From Novosphingobium sp. (GTDB lineage: Bacteria > Pseudomonadota > Alphaproteobacteria > Sphingomonadales > Sphingomonadaceae): a stretch of 64,000 nucleotides of DNA. The DNA lies in contig JACKKX010000003.1 in the NCBI GenBank assembly GCA_024236215.1, positions 1-64,000 of the forward strand, given 5' to 3'. Shown piece after piece: positions 1 through 12,700 of this stretch; position 1 is the stretch's first letter, and each line of letters opens with the position of its first letter. Below the pieces are notes generated by a model. It did no database searches. It was not told the origin of the DNA and was given only the letters and a program-made list of their open reading frames with translations. The position numbers were made by a program, and so were the translations under genes.

Positions 1-728
1 GTCAATGACTAACTCAAAATGTGATCTGGCTGCACAACACCGTGTGCCTTGGAGCTTCGGGCCCAAGATAGGTCTCATATACCCATTCAATGAGGAATAG
101 CTAAGAGCGATCCAGATCTTGCTCGATCATTCCAAGATCGAAACACACTGCGTTATCTTGGCGTCGACTTAGAGGACGCTCTCTCACTCGCTGGGGAAAT
201 TGAGATCTGAATGCTCGCAGGCGCGGGATCGAGAAGAGATGGAGTCTGCTCTTGCCGGTGGATTTACGGTCCGAATTGTAAACTCTTGTATCTGGATGAG
301 TGCAACTTTCGCCATACGCATTTGTATCATTTCGCAGCGCATCCGCCACAATCCTTTCGCGCGCACTCAGCGATGGTAGCGCGGCTGGCTTTAGCAGGCA
401 GCTAGAGAATAAAATTGTTGTATATCAATTACATAACTCATGAATTGTTCCATCAGATGCCTGTAGGTGGGGGCCCAGTCTCCAGGTCTGGCTGGTCCGG
501 GGAACGGACACAAAAATTCCCAATTTGTAGAGTTTTGCCTATGCGTAACAGGGGAAATCTTACCGTCGCGTTTACCAATTAAAGCATTATAAAACAGATG
601 CTTAGTTAACTACTAACTGGTCAGAACGACGCTGCCCTTTTTAGAACTTGTTAACTATCAACATTTATTCCCCCGATCCACAGCGCCCGGATGCACCGGA
701 CGCTCAAAACAAGTGGACGGAAAAACAC
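1..728. other. AT-rich non-coding region upstream of the giant gene
   Basis: No convincing gene is seen in these 728 bases. The short open frames here have no recognisable domain and no good ribosome binding site. The stretch is much more AT-rich than the rest of the window: bases 541-600 contain 23 G or C out of 60. An AT-rich patch at about 570-600 includes TATAAA, so the promoter of the giant gene probably lies here, but I cannot place a -35/-10 pair with confidence. Confidence 0.6.
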
Positions 729-3700
729 ATGTTCGGCTTTCATGCTTCGAATGCGACGATAGCAAGGCTACGATTGATCCTGTTCGGGATTGTCGCTTTG
801 ATCACATGCACGGCTGCGGCAGCGGCGGATTTGCAGGTCAGCGACTATTCGGTCGACCCTGATCCGATCGCCGATACGGCAGAGGCGACTTTCACAGTCA
901 CTGTGGCCAACAACAGCGCGCAGCCTGTCGATGACCCTGTGGTCACGATTGCCATCCCTGCCAATTTCGATGTCATCAACGCTCCGGGCAACTTTCCGTC
1001 CTTCTGTGCTTTGAGCGGTGCATCCGGCAACCAGACTTTGACATGCACCTTGCCGCAGCTGGTTCGTGACAACCCCCAGTCATTTGACTTCACCGCTGTC
1101 GCATCCAATCCCGGCGCAGCCAATTCAACCGCCAGCATCGCGGCGGCAGGCAACACGGATAACAATTCCGGCAACGATTCGATCACGATCACACCCACCG
1201 TTCGCGGTGGCGCCGATCTGCGCCTTAGCAAGTCAGGTTCTGCGCCAAGCGTTATTGCAGGGGGCCAGCTGACTTACACGCTGACGCTTACCAACGACGG
1301 ACCTTCAACCACATCCGCGGTACGGGTGATCGACAATCTTCCCGCCGCATCAGATTTTGTCTTTCAAAGCGCCAATGGGTCAGGCTGGAACTGCGGCCGG
1401 ACAGGACGAGTGGTCACTTGTAACTACTCCGGTGCAGCGCCAGCGATCGGCGCGCCCTATCCGCCAATCAACATCACCGGCGAGATCGCTTCGGCAAGCG
1501 CCGGGACAATCACCAACATCGCGACGGCTGAATTGACCGATGCACTGCTGCTCGATCCTGACGGCAACAACAACAACTCCAATACAGTAGTTACAAACAT
1601 CGAAGCGGGTAGCGATCTGCAGGCGGTCAAGTCGATGCCGTCGACGATCACTGTTGGCAGCAACGCCACAATTGTCCTCACCATCCGCAACACCGGACCG
1701 CAGAACGTGCCAGCCGGCGCGACAATCGTCGATGTGATCGATAGCTCATTGCAGATCGACAGCGTTCCTGCGGGATGCTCGGTTTCAGGCCAGACAGTAA
1801 CATGTACGGGAGGATCGCTAAACTCGACTGCTCAGACGAATTTCAACGTCCAGGTTACGGCGGTTTCGCCCACATCGGGCACGATCAACAACACCGCCGA
1901 CGTGACGCCGCCAGCCGGATTTGCTGATCCAGATCTTGGCAACAACACGGTGAACGCACCCTTCGAGGTTGTCGCCCCGAACGCTGATCTTAAGCTTCGC
2001 AGCAAGTCGAAAACCCCCAACCCTGTTGCACCGGGCGATAATGTCAATTCGCGCATCACCATCCGCAACCTTGGGCCATCAGTCGCAAGCTATACGCCTG
2101 CAACGCCTATTCGCTTCACCGACACCCTGAGCGCTGACGAGACCTTCGTAGGCGTCGTTGAGTCAGGCATCTGGAGCTGTTCGGCGGTTGGCAATGTCGT
2201 GACCTGTGCGACCACGGGCACAGGCACACTGAATGTCGGCAGTCAGCTGGTCGTGAACCTTACCACCACCGCAGGCGCTGGCACGGATACAACCATCACC
2301 AACACAGCCTGTACCGATCGCACCGGCGGTTCGGGCCACACGCCCTCCTCTGCGATCAGCCCGACCGGAAACGATTGCCGTTCGGCCGGGACGCGTGCTT
2401 CGACAGCGTTTGCTGATCTGACGGTTGCAAAGGACGTTAGCCTTTCGCCAACGTCGGGCTTTGCGGAGAACATCACGATCTCCGACACCGATCAGGTGTT
2501 CTACGTTCGCCTGCAAGTCTCAAACGCTGCAGGCGGTGACACCGCTCGTACGGTTCGCGTTACAGACGCACTGCCTAACTTCATCAACGGCAATGGTTTC
2601 ACGACCAGCGTCACGCAAGAAAGCGCGACCGCCGGTTCGCTCAGTTACAACTCGAACAATGGCCTTGCCACCTGGACGGTGAGCAATCTGGCCGGCGGCG
2701 CGACGGAGACCATCGTGCTTCGCGTTGAACGTCCCTTTGAAAGCGGATCGTTTACCAATTTCGCGTCGGTTTTCTCTCCCGATACGAATGAGCTGGATAC
2801 AAACAACAACACCGATTCCGCGCAATATTCGACCGTTGGTATCGCCGATATGACGATCAATTCGAAGTCGGTGACGCCGAACCCTGCGCGCGTTGGTGTT
2901 CAATCCACCTATATCATCAGCGTGCGCAACGATGGCGCCAACCCAGCTGAGAACGTCGTGGTCACCGATGTCATTGATCCAACGCGTTATCTGATCGTTG
3001 GCAACGCCACGACCACGAAGCCCGGCGGTACCTGCACCACCAATGTCGGCTCGGGCACCGTGGAATGTAGCCTTGGCACGTTCATCCGGACTGAGACACG
3101 TCAGGTGCGAGTGGATGTCATGCCGCTGTTCCCGTTTGGCGGGAATGATCTCTCGACCCTCCCGGTTCAGCACGTCAACCAGGCGACTGTGACCACCACC
3201 ACGCGCGATGCGAATGGCGGGACCGATCCGCAGGCGGGCAACAACTTCTTCAATCTCGATCACACGGTCAACGCGCCGACTTTCGATCTGTCTGTTTCCA
3301 AGCAGGAATCGAACCCTGCAACCGATGATCCCGTGCGCTTTGACGAAACGCTGAATTACGACATTCGCGTGTCGAACTTCGGCCCTTCGCGCGCAACCGA
3401 TGTGGTGATGACCGACATCCCGAATCCGCCAGCGGGCCTCACCATGACGCTTGATACGGTGACAGTGAACCCTGTTGCGGCGAACGGCGGCCTTGCGCTG
3501 CAAGCTGCGCCAAACGCTGGCTGTAATGACCTTGGTGGCACCATCGAATGCCGGATCGACAATACAGATCCGTCTTTGAACAACCTTGCCGCAGGCAGCC
3601 AGGTTATCTTCCGGCTGACTTTCACCATGGGTGGCACGCCACCATCGGGTATTGTGACCTTCACCAATGGTGTTGAGGTGACTTCGGCTGAACAGCCAAC

Positions 3701-6700
3701 GTCAACCGGCCCCGGTGCAGACGTTCAAACCGTCAACAACTCCGCCAGCCAGAACACCACGGTTTTGCCTTCGACCGATCTTGAAGTGGTCAGCAAGACC
3801 CGTCAGGGCGCACTTGAGCGCAGCGTGAACGAGCCGGTTGAGTTCGTTATCCGCTTCCGCAACAACGGCCCTTCAACAGCGACCTCGGTCACTATCACCG
3901 ACGTCTTGCCAGCCGGTTTTGAATACACTGCAACCCCTGCACCCAGCACCGCGATCCCCGGCGGCAGCGCCGCAAGTGTCAGCGCACTCAATTGTTCGGG
4001 TACGAGCACGATCGCCTGCGATGTGACCGGAACTTTCCCGGCGGGTGCTGCCAATACGGTTGACCTTTCGGTTTATGCCCGTGCTGTTGCGCCATATTCA
4101 GGCCCGGTCGCACCGACTGATCTGCAAGACACAGCCACCATTGCGCCCGGCGTCGATGCCTTTGGTGATCCGCTGAGCGAAGACCCAGTGGATGGCAACA
4201 ACTCCGACACCGAAGTTGTCCAGATCACGCCTTCGTCGATCTCGGGCTCGGTCTATGCCGATGATAACGACAACAACGTCTTTGAAGGCGGCGAAGGCAT
4301 GGGCGGTGTTACGCTCACCCTGGCCGGCACCGATGCGTTCGGCAATGCGGTGAGCTTCACCACGACGACCGATGCGTCTGGAAACTTTACCTTCGACAAT
4401 GTGCCGCCTTCGGATGGCAATGGATACACTTTGGTCGAGACACAGGTCCTGACCCACTACGACCTCAATGAAACCGCCGGTACTTCGGGTGGTACAGTCG
4501 ACAACTCTGCCTTCGGCGATGACGCCGCGCAGAACACGATTGCGGGCATCGTGCTCGCGCCGTCGACCGTGGCAACTGGCTATCTGTTCCAGAACCATAC
4601 CAATGCTGTGATCAATGCGGTGAACGACAACGTTGCAACCGTAAACAGCGCTGATGGTAGGGACGATGCCATCAACGCGTTCGACAACGACACCTTCAAC
4701 GGCGCGCCTGTTGACCCAGCTGATATCGTTGCGACGATCACAGCGCCTGCATCAAACCCCGGTGTAACGATGGACCCGGTCACCGGCCTTGTCGATATTG
4801 CCCCCGGCACACCGGCTGACACTTATACGATCGATTACGAGATCTGCGACGCGGTTGACCCGACCAATTGTGCCTCTGCAACAGTCACAGTGGAAGTGGT
4901 CGCCCCTCCAATCGCTGCGGTCAACGACACGGCCAACGGCATCAACGGATTGCCCGGTCAGGCTGATGTGCTCAATGTCCTTGATGGCGATACACTCAAT
5001 GGTGTTGCAGTAGACATCGCGGACGTCACCATCACGGTTGCAAGTGGCTCTAGCGTTCCTGCCGGCCTTAGCTTCGACCCTGCCACCGGCCTTGTTTCGG
5101 TTGATCCGGGCACGCCTGCTGGAACGTACAGTTTCGACTACACGATCTGCGAAGACCTCAACCCGACAAACTGCGCGACAGCAACCGCGACCGTCACAGT
5201 CATCGCGGCGCCTATTCAGGCGGTTGATGACAGCGCGACCGGCATCAATGGCCTTACCGGCCAGACCGATGTCCTGAACGTGCTGGATGGAGACACCCTC
5301 AATGGGTCTCCTGCCGACATTGCCGATGTGACCATCACGGTTGCAACCGGCTCCAGCGTTCCTGCTGGCCTCACGTTTGACCCTGCAACGGGTAGCGTCT
5401 CGGTTGATCCGGGCACCCCTGCTGGCACGTACAGCTTCGACTATACGATCTGTGAGGACCTTAATCCCACCAACTGCTCGACCGCGACTGCGACTGTCAC
5501 TGTTGAACCGGCGGTTATCGATGCGGTTGATGACAGCGTTGGCGGCATCAATGGCTCTGATGGAGCAACCGATGTTCTCAATGCGCTTGACGGCGACACG
5601 CTGAATGGTGTGGCTGTCACGACTGCCGAGGTTACAATCTCGCTGGCACCGGGCGCCACCGTCCCTGCTGGCCTTACCTTTGATCCGGCCACTGGCAATA
5701 CGTCGGTTCAACCCGGTACACCCGCTGGCACGTACAGCTTTGACTACCAGATCTGTGAAATCCTGAATCCGGCGAACTGCGCAATTGCCACAGAAACGGT
5801 GACAGTTGTGGCCGCGCCCATCGTGGCAGTCGACGACACCGAGACGGGCATTAACGGCCTCACCGGCCAAGCCAATGTGCTGAGCGTCCTTGGCGACGAT
5901 ACCCTCAATGGCGCGCCTGCTGGTACGAGCAACGTGACCATCACGGTTGCAAGCGGTTCAAGTGTTCCTGCCGGCCTCAGCTTTGACCCTGCCACCGGCA
6001 ATGTGTCGGTCGACCCGAACACGCCAGCTGGCACCTACAGCTTCGACTACACGATCTGTGAGAACCTGAACCCGGCGAACTGCGCGACTGCAACGGCCAC
6101 CGTCACTGTCATTGCAGCGCCCATTCAGGCGGTCGATGACAGTGCAAGCGGCATCAACGGTGCGAGCGGGGCCGCCGACGTTCTCAATGTGCTTGGCGAC
6201 GACACCCTCAATGGGTCTCCCGTCAACGGCGCAGATGTCACGATCTCTGTGGCGACCGGCTCTTCGGTTCCTGCTGGCCTCAGCTTTGACCCTGCCACCG
6301 GTTCTGTATCGGTCGATCCGGGCACCGCTGCTGGTACTTACAGCTTCGACTATACGATCTGTGAGAACCTCAACCCCACCAATTGCTCTACAGCGACGGC
6401 GACCGTGACGGTAATTGCAGCTCCGATTGACGCGGCTGACGATAGCGTTGCGGGGATCAACGGCTTCTCTGGCCAGACGAATGTCCTTAACGCCCTTGAT
6501 GGCGACACGCTGAACGGCGCGCCTGCGACTACCGCCACTGTCACCATTTCGCTGGCTCCGGGTGCGACAGTTCCGACTGGCCTCACCTTTGACCCGGCCA
6601 CCGGCAACACGTCGGTTCAGCCCGGCACGCCCGCTGGCACGTACAGCTTTGACTACCAGATCTGTGAAATCCTGAACCCGGCAAACTGTGCAATTGCCAC

Positions 6701-9700
6701 GGAAACCGTCACTGTGGTCGCAGCACCTATTCAGGCGATTGATGACAGCGCTAGCGGCATCAACGGCGCAAGCGGTGCCGCTGACGTTCTCAATGTGCTT
6801 GGAGACGACACCCTCAATGGGTCTGCCGTCAACGGTGCAGACGTTACCATCACCGTTGCCAGCGGTTCGTCGGTCCCTGCTGGTCTCAGCTTTGACCCTG
6901 CAACAGGCAATGTCTCGGTTGATCCGGGCACCCCTGCTGGCACGTACAGCTTCGATTACACGATCTGCGAGAACCTGAACCCCGCCAACTGTTCGACCGC
7001 TACCGCGACTGTGACTGTTGACGCGGCCCCGATCGTGGCGGTGGATGACACACGCGGCAATGTGAATGGTCTGACGGGCGAAGCCAATGTCTTGAATGCT
7101 CTCTCGGACGATACGCTGAACGGCTCGGCTGCGACCACCAGCACCGTGACCATTTCGCTGGCACCTGGCGCTTCGGTTCCTGCTGGTCTCACTTTTGACC
7201 CCGCGACGGGCAACGTCTCGGTTGAGCCGAACACGCCTGCTGGAACGTACAGCTTTGATTATCAAATCTGTGAAATCCTGAACCCGGCAAACTGCGCAAT
7301 TGCCACGGAAACCGTAACCGTTGTTGCTGCGCCGATCCTCGCTGTTGATGACAGCGTCAGCGGCATTAACGGTTCAATCGGAGCCGCCAATGTCCTGAAC
7401 GTGCTTGGCGACGACACCCTCAATGGGTCTCCCGTTGATGGCACCGAGGTGACGATTACGGTTGCAGCCGGCTCCAGTGTTCCTGCTGGACTTAGCTTTG
7501 ACCCTGCAACAGGCAACATCTCGGTTGATCCGGGCACCCCGGCTGGCACTTACAGCTTCGACTACACGATCTGTGAGGACCTGAACCCGGCCAACTGCTC
7601 GACCGCTACCGCAACGGTAACGGTGGTCGCTGGCCCGATCACAGCCGATGATGACAATGCAGCGCCTGTGAACGGTGCGAGCGGCGCCACCGGTGTGATC
7701 GATGCGGTTGAAGGCGATGCGCTGAACAACACGCAAACCGACCTCACCGAAGTCACTCTGACCGTGCTCGCCCCTGCAACGCCTATCAATGGTGCTCCGG
7801 TTCCTGTGCTGAACCCGACAACGGGTCTGGTTGATGTACCTGCTGGCACCCCTGCTGGCACTTACGCAATCGACTATCAGATTTGTGAGAACCTGAACCC
7901 GACCAACTGCGCCACTGCGACTGTAACGGTTCCGGTGGAAGCCGCTCCGATCGTGGCCGTGGATGACAGCGTTGCTGACGTGAACGGTGCAAGCGGTGCA
8001 AATGACGTTCTCAATGCTCTGGCTGACGACACGCTCAATGGCGCTCCTGCTACCCTTGCCAACGTGACCATCGCTCTGGCTCCGGGGGCAACTGTGCCTG
8101 CTGGCCTCAGCTTTGACCCGGCAACTGGCAACACCTCCGTACTGCCCGGTACGCCTGCTGGAACCTACAGCTTTGACTATCAGATCTGTGAAATCCTGAA
8201 CCCGACCAACTGCGCGATTGCCACCGAAACGGTGACCGTTGTGGCAGCGCCTATCGTGGCGATTGATGACAGCGCGAGCGATATCAACGGTGCAAGCGGT
8301 GCCGCTGACGTCCTCAACGTGCTTGGCGACGACACCCTCAATGGGTCTCCTGCCGACACTGCGAATGTCACCATCGCGGTTGCGACCGGTTCGTCGGTCC
8401 CTGCTGGCCTTACCTTTAACCCTGCCACCGGCAGCGTCTCGGTTGACCTAGGCACACCGGCTGGCACTTACAGCTTCGATTATACGATCTGCGAGAACCT
8501 GAACCCGGCAAACTGCTCGACAGCCACGGCCACTGTGACAGTTGTCGCAGCGCCTATCTCCGCCATCGATGACAGCGTTGCTGACGTGAACGGTGCAAGC
8601 GGTGCAAATGACGTTCTCAATGCTCTGGCTGACGACACGCTCAATGGCGCTCCTGCTACCCTTGCCAACGTGACCATCGCTTTGGCTCCGGGGGCAACTG
8701 TGCCTGCTGGCCTCAGCTTTGACCCGGCAACTGGCAACACCTCCGTACTGCCCGGTACGCCTGCTGGAACTTACAGCTTTGACTATCAGATCTGTGAAAT
8801 CCTGAACCCGACCAACTGCGCGATTGCCACCGAAACGGTGACCGTTGTGGCAGCGCCTATCGTGGCGATTGATGACAGCGCGAGCGATATCAACGGTGCA
8901 AGCGGTGCCGCTGACGTCCTCAACGTGCTTGGCGACGACACCCTCAATGGGTCTCCTGCCGACACTGCGAATGTCACCATCGCGGTTGCGACCGGTTCGT
9001 CGGTCCCTGCTGGCCTTACCTTTAACCCTGCCACCGGCAGCGTCTCGGTTGACCCAGGCACACCGGCTGGCACTTACAGCTTCGATTATACGATCTGTGA
9101 GAACCTGAACCCAGGCAACTGCTCCATCGCGACAGCCACTGTGACAGTTGTTGCCGCTCCAATTGAAGCAGTGGATGACAGTGCGGATGGCATCAATGGC
9201 CTCGACGGCGCGGCTGATGTTCTGAATGTCCTTGATGGCGACACGCTGAATGGCGCACCTGCCACCACGGCCACTGTCACTGCCGCTGTAGCACCCGGCT
9301 CGAGTGTTCCGTCCGGCCTCACCTTTGACCCTGCCACAGGCTCGGTCTCGGTCGACCCGAACACGCCTGCTGGTACCTATAGCTTCGAGTACCAGATCTG
9401 CGAGATTCTGAACCCTGCCAACTGCACCACCGCAACGGCCACAGTGACGGTTGAAGCGGCACCAATCGAAGCCAATCCTGACGTGGCGCCTCCAACCAAT
9501 GGCAGCACGGGCGGGAACGGTGTCGTGGATGTTCTTCCAAACGATACGCTCAATGGCGATCCTGTGGACCTGACCACCGTGGACATCACCGTCGTGACCC
9601 CTGCTACCCCTGTGGGCGGCGCACCGGTCCCTGTGCTTGACCCTGCGACTGGCCTTGTCGATGTGCCCGCTGGCACCCCGGCAGGTGACTATGTGATCGA

Positions 9701-12700
9701 GTATCAGATTTGCGAAGAGCTTAACCCGTCGAACTGCGCGACCAGCACAGTCACCGTGCCCGTCACCGCCGCTCCTATCGAAGCGGTTGATGACAGCGCG
9801 GATGGTATCAATGGCCTCAACGGTGCGGCTGATGTTCTGAACGTTCTTGATGGAGACACATTGAATGGCGTGCCCTCTACCATCGACACTGTTACGATCA
9901 CAGTTGCGCCTGGTTCGAATGTGCCAGCTGGCCTCACCTTTGACCCGGCCACCGGCAATGTCTCGGTTGATCCGAACACGCCTGCTGGAAGCTACAGCTT
10001 TGAATATCAAATCTGTGAGAACCTGAACCCTACCAACTGCGCCACTGCGACCGCGACGGTCACTGTTGATGCTGCGCCGATTGAGGCGACCCCTGATGTG
10101 TCTGAGCCTGTCAATGGCGGCTCTGGCGGCAATGGTGTGGTCGATGTCCTGCCAAATGACACGCTGAACGGCACGCCCGTTACGCTGGACTCGGTTGATG
10201 TGAGCGTTGTGACCCCTGCCACCCCTGTGGGCGGCGCACCGGTCCCTGTGCTCGACTCTGCAACGGGCCTCGTCGATGTGCCTGCCGGCACCCCTGCTGG
10301 TGACTACGTGATCGAGTATCAGATCTGCGAAGAGCTGAACCCGGCCAACTGCGCCACCAGCACGGTCACGATTGCCGTCACAGCTGGCCCAATCGAAGCG
10401 GTTGAAGATATTGCGACCGATATCAACGGCGCTGATGGTCAGGACAATGTGCTCAATGTTCTGGATGGCGACACGCTGAATGGCGCGCCTGCCACCATCG
10501 ACACTGTCACGATCACAGTTGCGCCAGGATCGGATGTGCCTGCTGGACTGACCTTTGACCCTGCCACTGGCAATGTCTCGGTCGATCCGAACACGCCCGC
10601 TGGTGATTACAGCTTTGACTATCAGATTTGCGAGCAACTGAACCCGACCAACTGCACGGTTTCGACGGTCACCGTTACGGTAGTTCCGTCGCCTATCGAG
10701 GCATCGGATGACACCGCAATCGACATCGACAGCGCTTCTGGCCAGGATAACGTGGTCAATGCGTTTGATGGCGACACCATCAACGGTGAGCCTGCTGGAC
10801 CGGACAATGCAATCCTCTCGGTTGCGCCAGATTCAAGCTTGCCGCCTGGAATCCTGTTCGACACCGCAACCGGTCTGGTCAGCGTTGCTCCGGGCACTCC
10901 CGATGGCGTCTACAGCTTCGATTACCAACTGTGTGAGGCTCTGAACCCCACCAACTGCACCACTGCAACCATCACGCTGACGGTTGAGCCTTCGCTGAGC
11001 GCGGTCAACGGTATCGTCTATCTGGATGAAAACCTGAACCGTCTGTTCGAAGGCGACGAGGAATTGCAGAATGGTTGGCTGGTAGAAGTCGTCCTGAATG
11101 ACGAAGTGGTTGCTACCACTCGGACAGACGCCGACGGTTTCTACTCGGTTGAAGAGCTGCTCGCCGGTGACGGGTATGAAATCCGCTTCCGTCATCCCAC
11201 CAGCAACGTGCTGTTCGGTGTGATCGAAGCTGATGAGCTGCCTGCTGGTGGTTCGCTCGACAACCAGAACCTGCCCATCGATCCTTCGGGTGTAATCTAT
11301 GACGCCATCTCGCGTCAGCCGGTTGCAGGGGCAGTGGTCAACTTGACTGACGCCAATGGCAATCCGCTGCCAGAGGTCTGCTACGTGGATGCAGCCCAGT
11401 TGGGTCAGATCACCGGGAACGATGGCTATTACCGCTTCGACATCGTGGCTGGCGCTGACGCTGCCTGCCCGGTCGGTCGGACGCAGTACAACATCGCTGT
11501 GACAGCTCCCAATGGGTACGCCAATCCAGAATCGACTGTTATCGCTGCACAGGACAGCCCGCTCAATGTGGCTGGTCTGTCTGACCCGGCTGCGGTTGTT
11601 CCGAATGCTGATGCTCCGCAAATGGGTCAGCCGACGACATACTACCTCGAACTGCTGATCGGTGCAGGCGATGCAAATGTGGTCAACAACCACATCCCGC
11701 TGGACCCCTTCACCTCGCGTGAGCCGTTGCTTGTCACCAAGACCAGCACAATGCGCACCGCCAATGTGGGCGACCTTGTCCCCTACACCATCACGGTGAA
11801 CAACACCGAGAGCGCAGACCGGGCATCGGTTGACGTGGTCGACATCCTGCCACCGGGCTTCCGTTATGTGCCTGGCTCTGCACGGGTGAATGACGTGCCC
11901 GCCGAACCGGTCGCTGACAATCGTGAGCTGCGCTGGGAAGACCAGTTCCTCCGCGGCAACGGCACTTCGGTTTACTCCATTATCGCCGTCATCGGCGCAG
12001 GTGTGACCGAAGGCGACCGGATCAACACGGCCTTGGCCCGCAACGGCAATACCAATGCGGAAATTTCCAACCGTGGTCAGGCTGTGGTCTCAATCGTTCC
12101 GAGCGCCATCTTCGATTGCGCGGAAATCATCGGCAAGGTCTATGATGACTTTAATGGTGACGGAAATCAGGATGAGGGTGAACCCGGCATTCCGGGAGCC
12201 CGCGTGGCAACTGTCAATGGTCAGCTGATTACAACTGACGAGTTTGGCCGCTACCACATCACTTGTGCCGCAGTGCCAAACGCCCAGATCGGTTCAAACT
12301 TCGTCCTGAAGCTTGACGAGCGTTCTATCCCGGCTGGCTATGCGCCGACCACGGATAACCCGCAGTCTATCCGCCTTACCCGCGGTAAGATCGTCGAATT
12401 GAACTTTGGCATCCAGAAGCACCGCGTGATCACGGTCAAGCTTGACGCCAATGCCTTTGTCCCGGGCGCCCCGGCACTCAAGGCCGAGCATGCTCGGAGC
12501 CTGCGCAATCTCGCCAGCCTCGAAGAGCAGCGTCTCGTGATCCAGGTCACGTATTCGCACGGCAATGGCGAAAGCGAGGCCATGGTTCGCAGCCGCCTTG
12601 CAAGCGTCCGCGAGCAGCTGATGGCGACCTTTAGAACAGAGGAGTGGGACGGGCCCGAACCGACCATTGAAACCAACATGGTGCGCGCCGCCGCACCCAC

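Noticed and set aside
4752-10637. Long minus-strand open frames opposite the giant gene (up to about 729 codons)
   Set aside because: They mirror the 303-bp periodicity of the plus-strand repeats and have no export signal or domain. They stay open only because of the repeated codon pattern.
4611-10997. CRISPR or satellite array
   Set aside because: The period is about 303 bp, in frame, with coding-type variation and no short spacers. It is a protein repeat.
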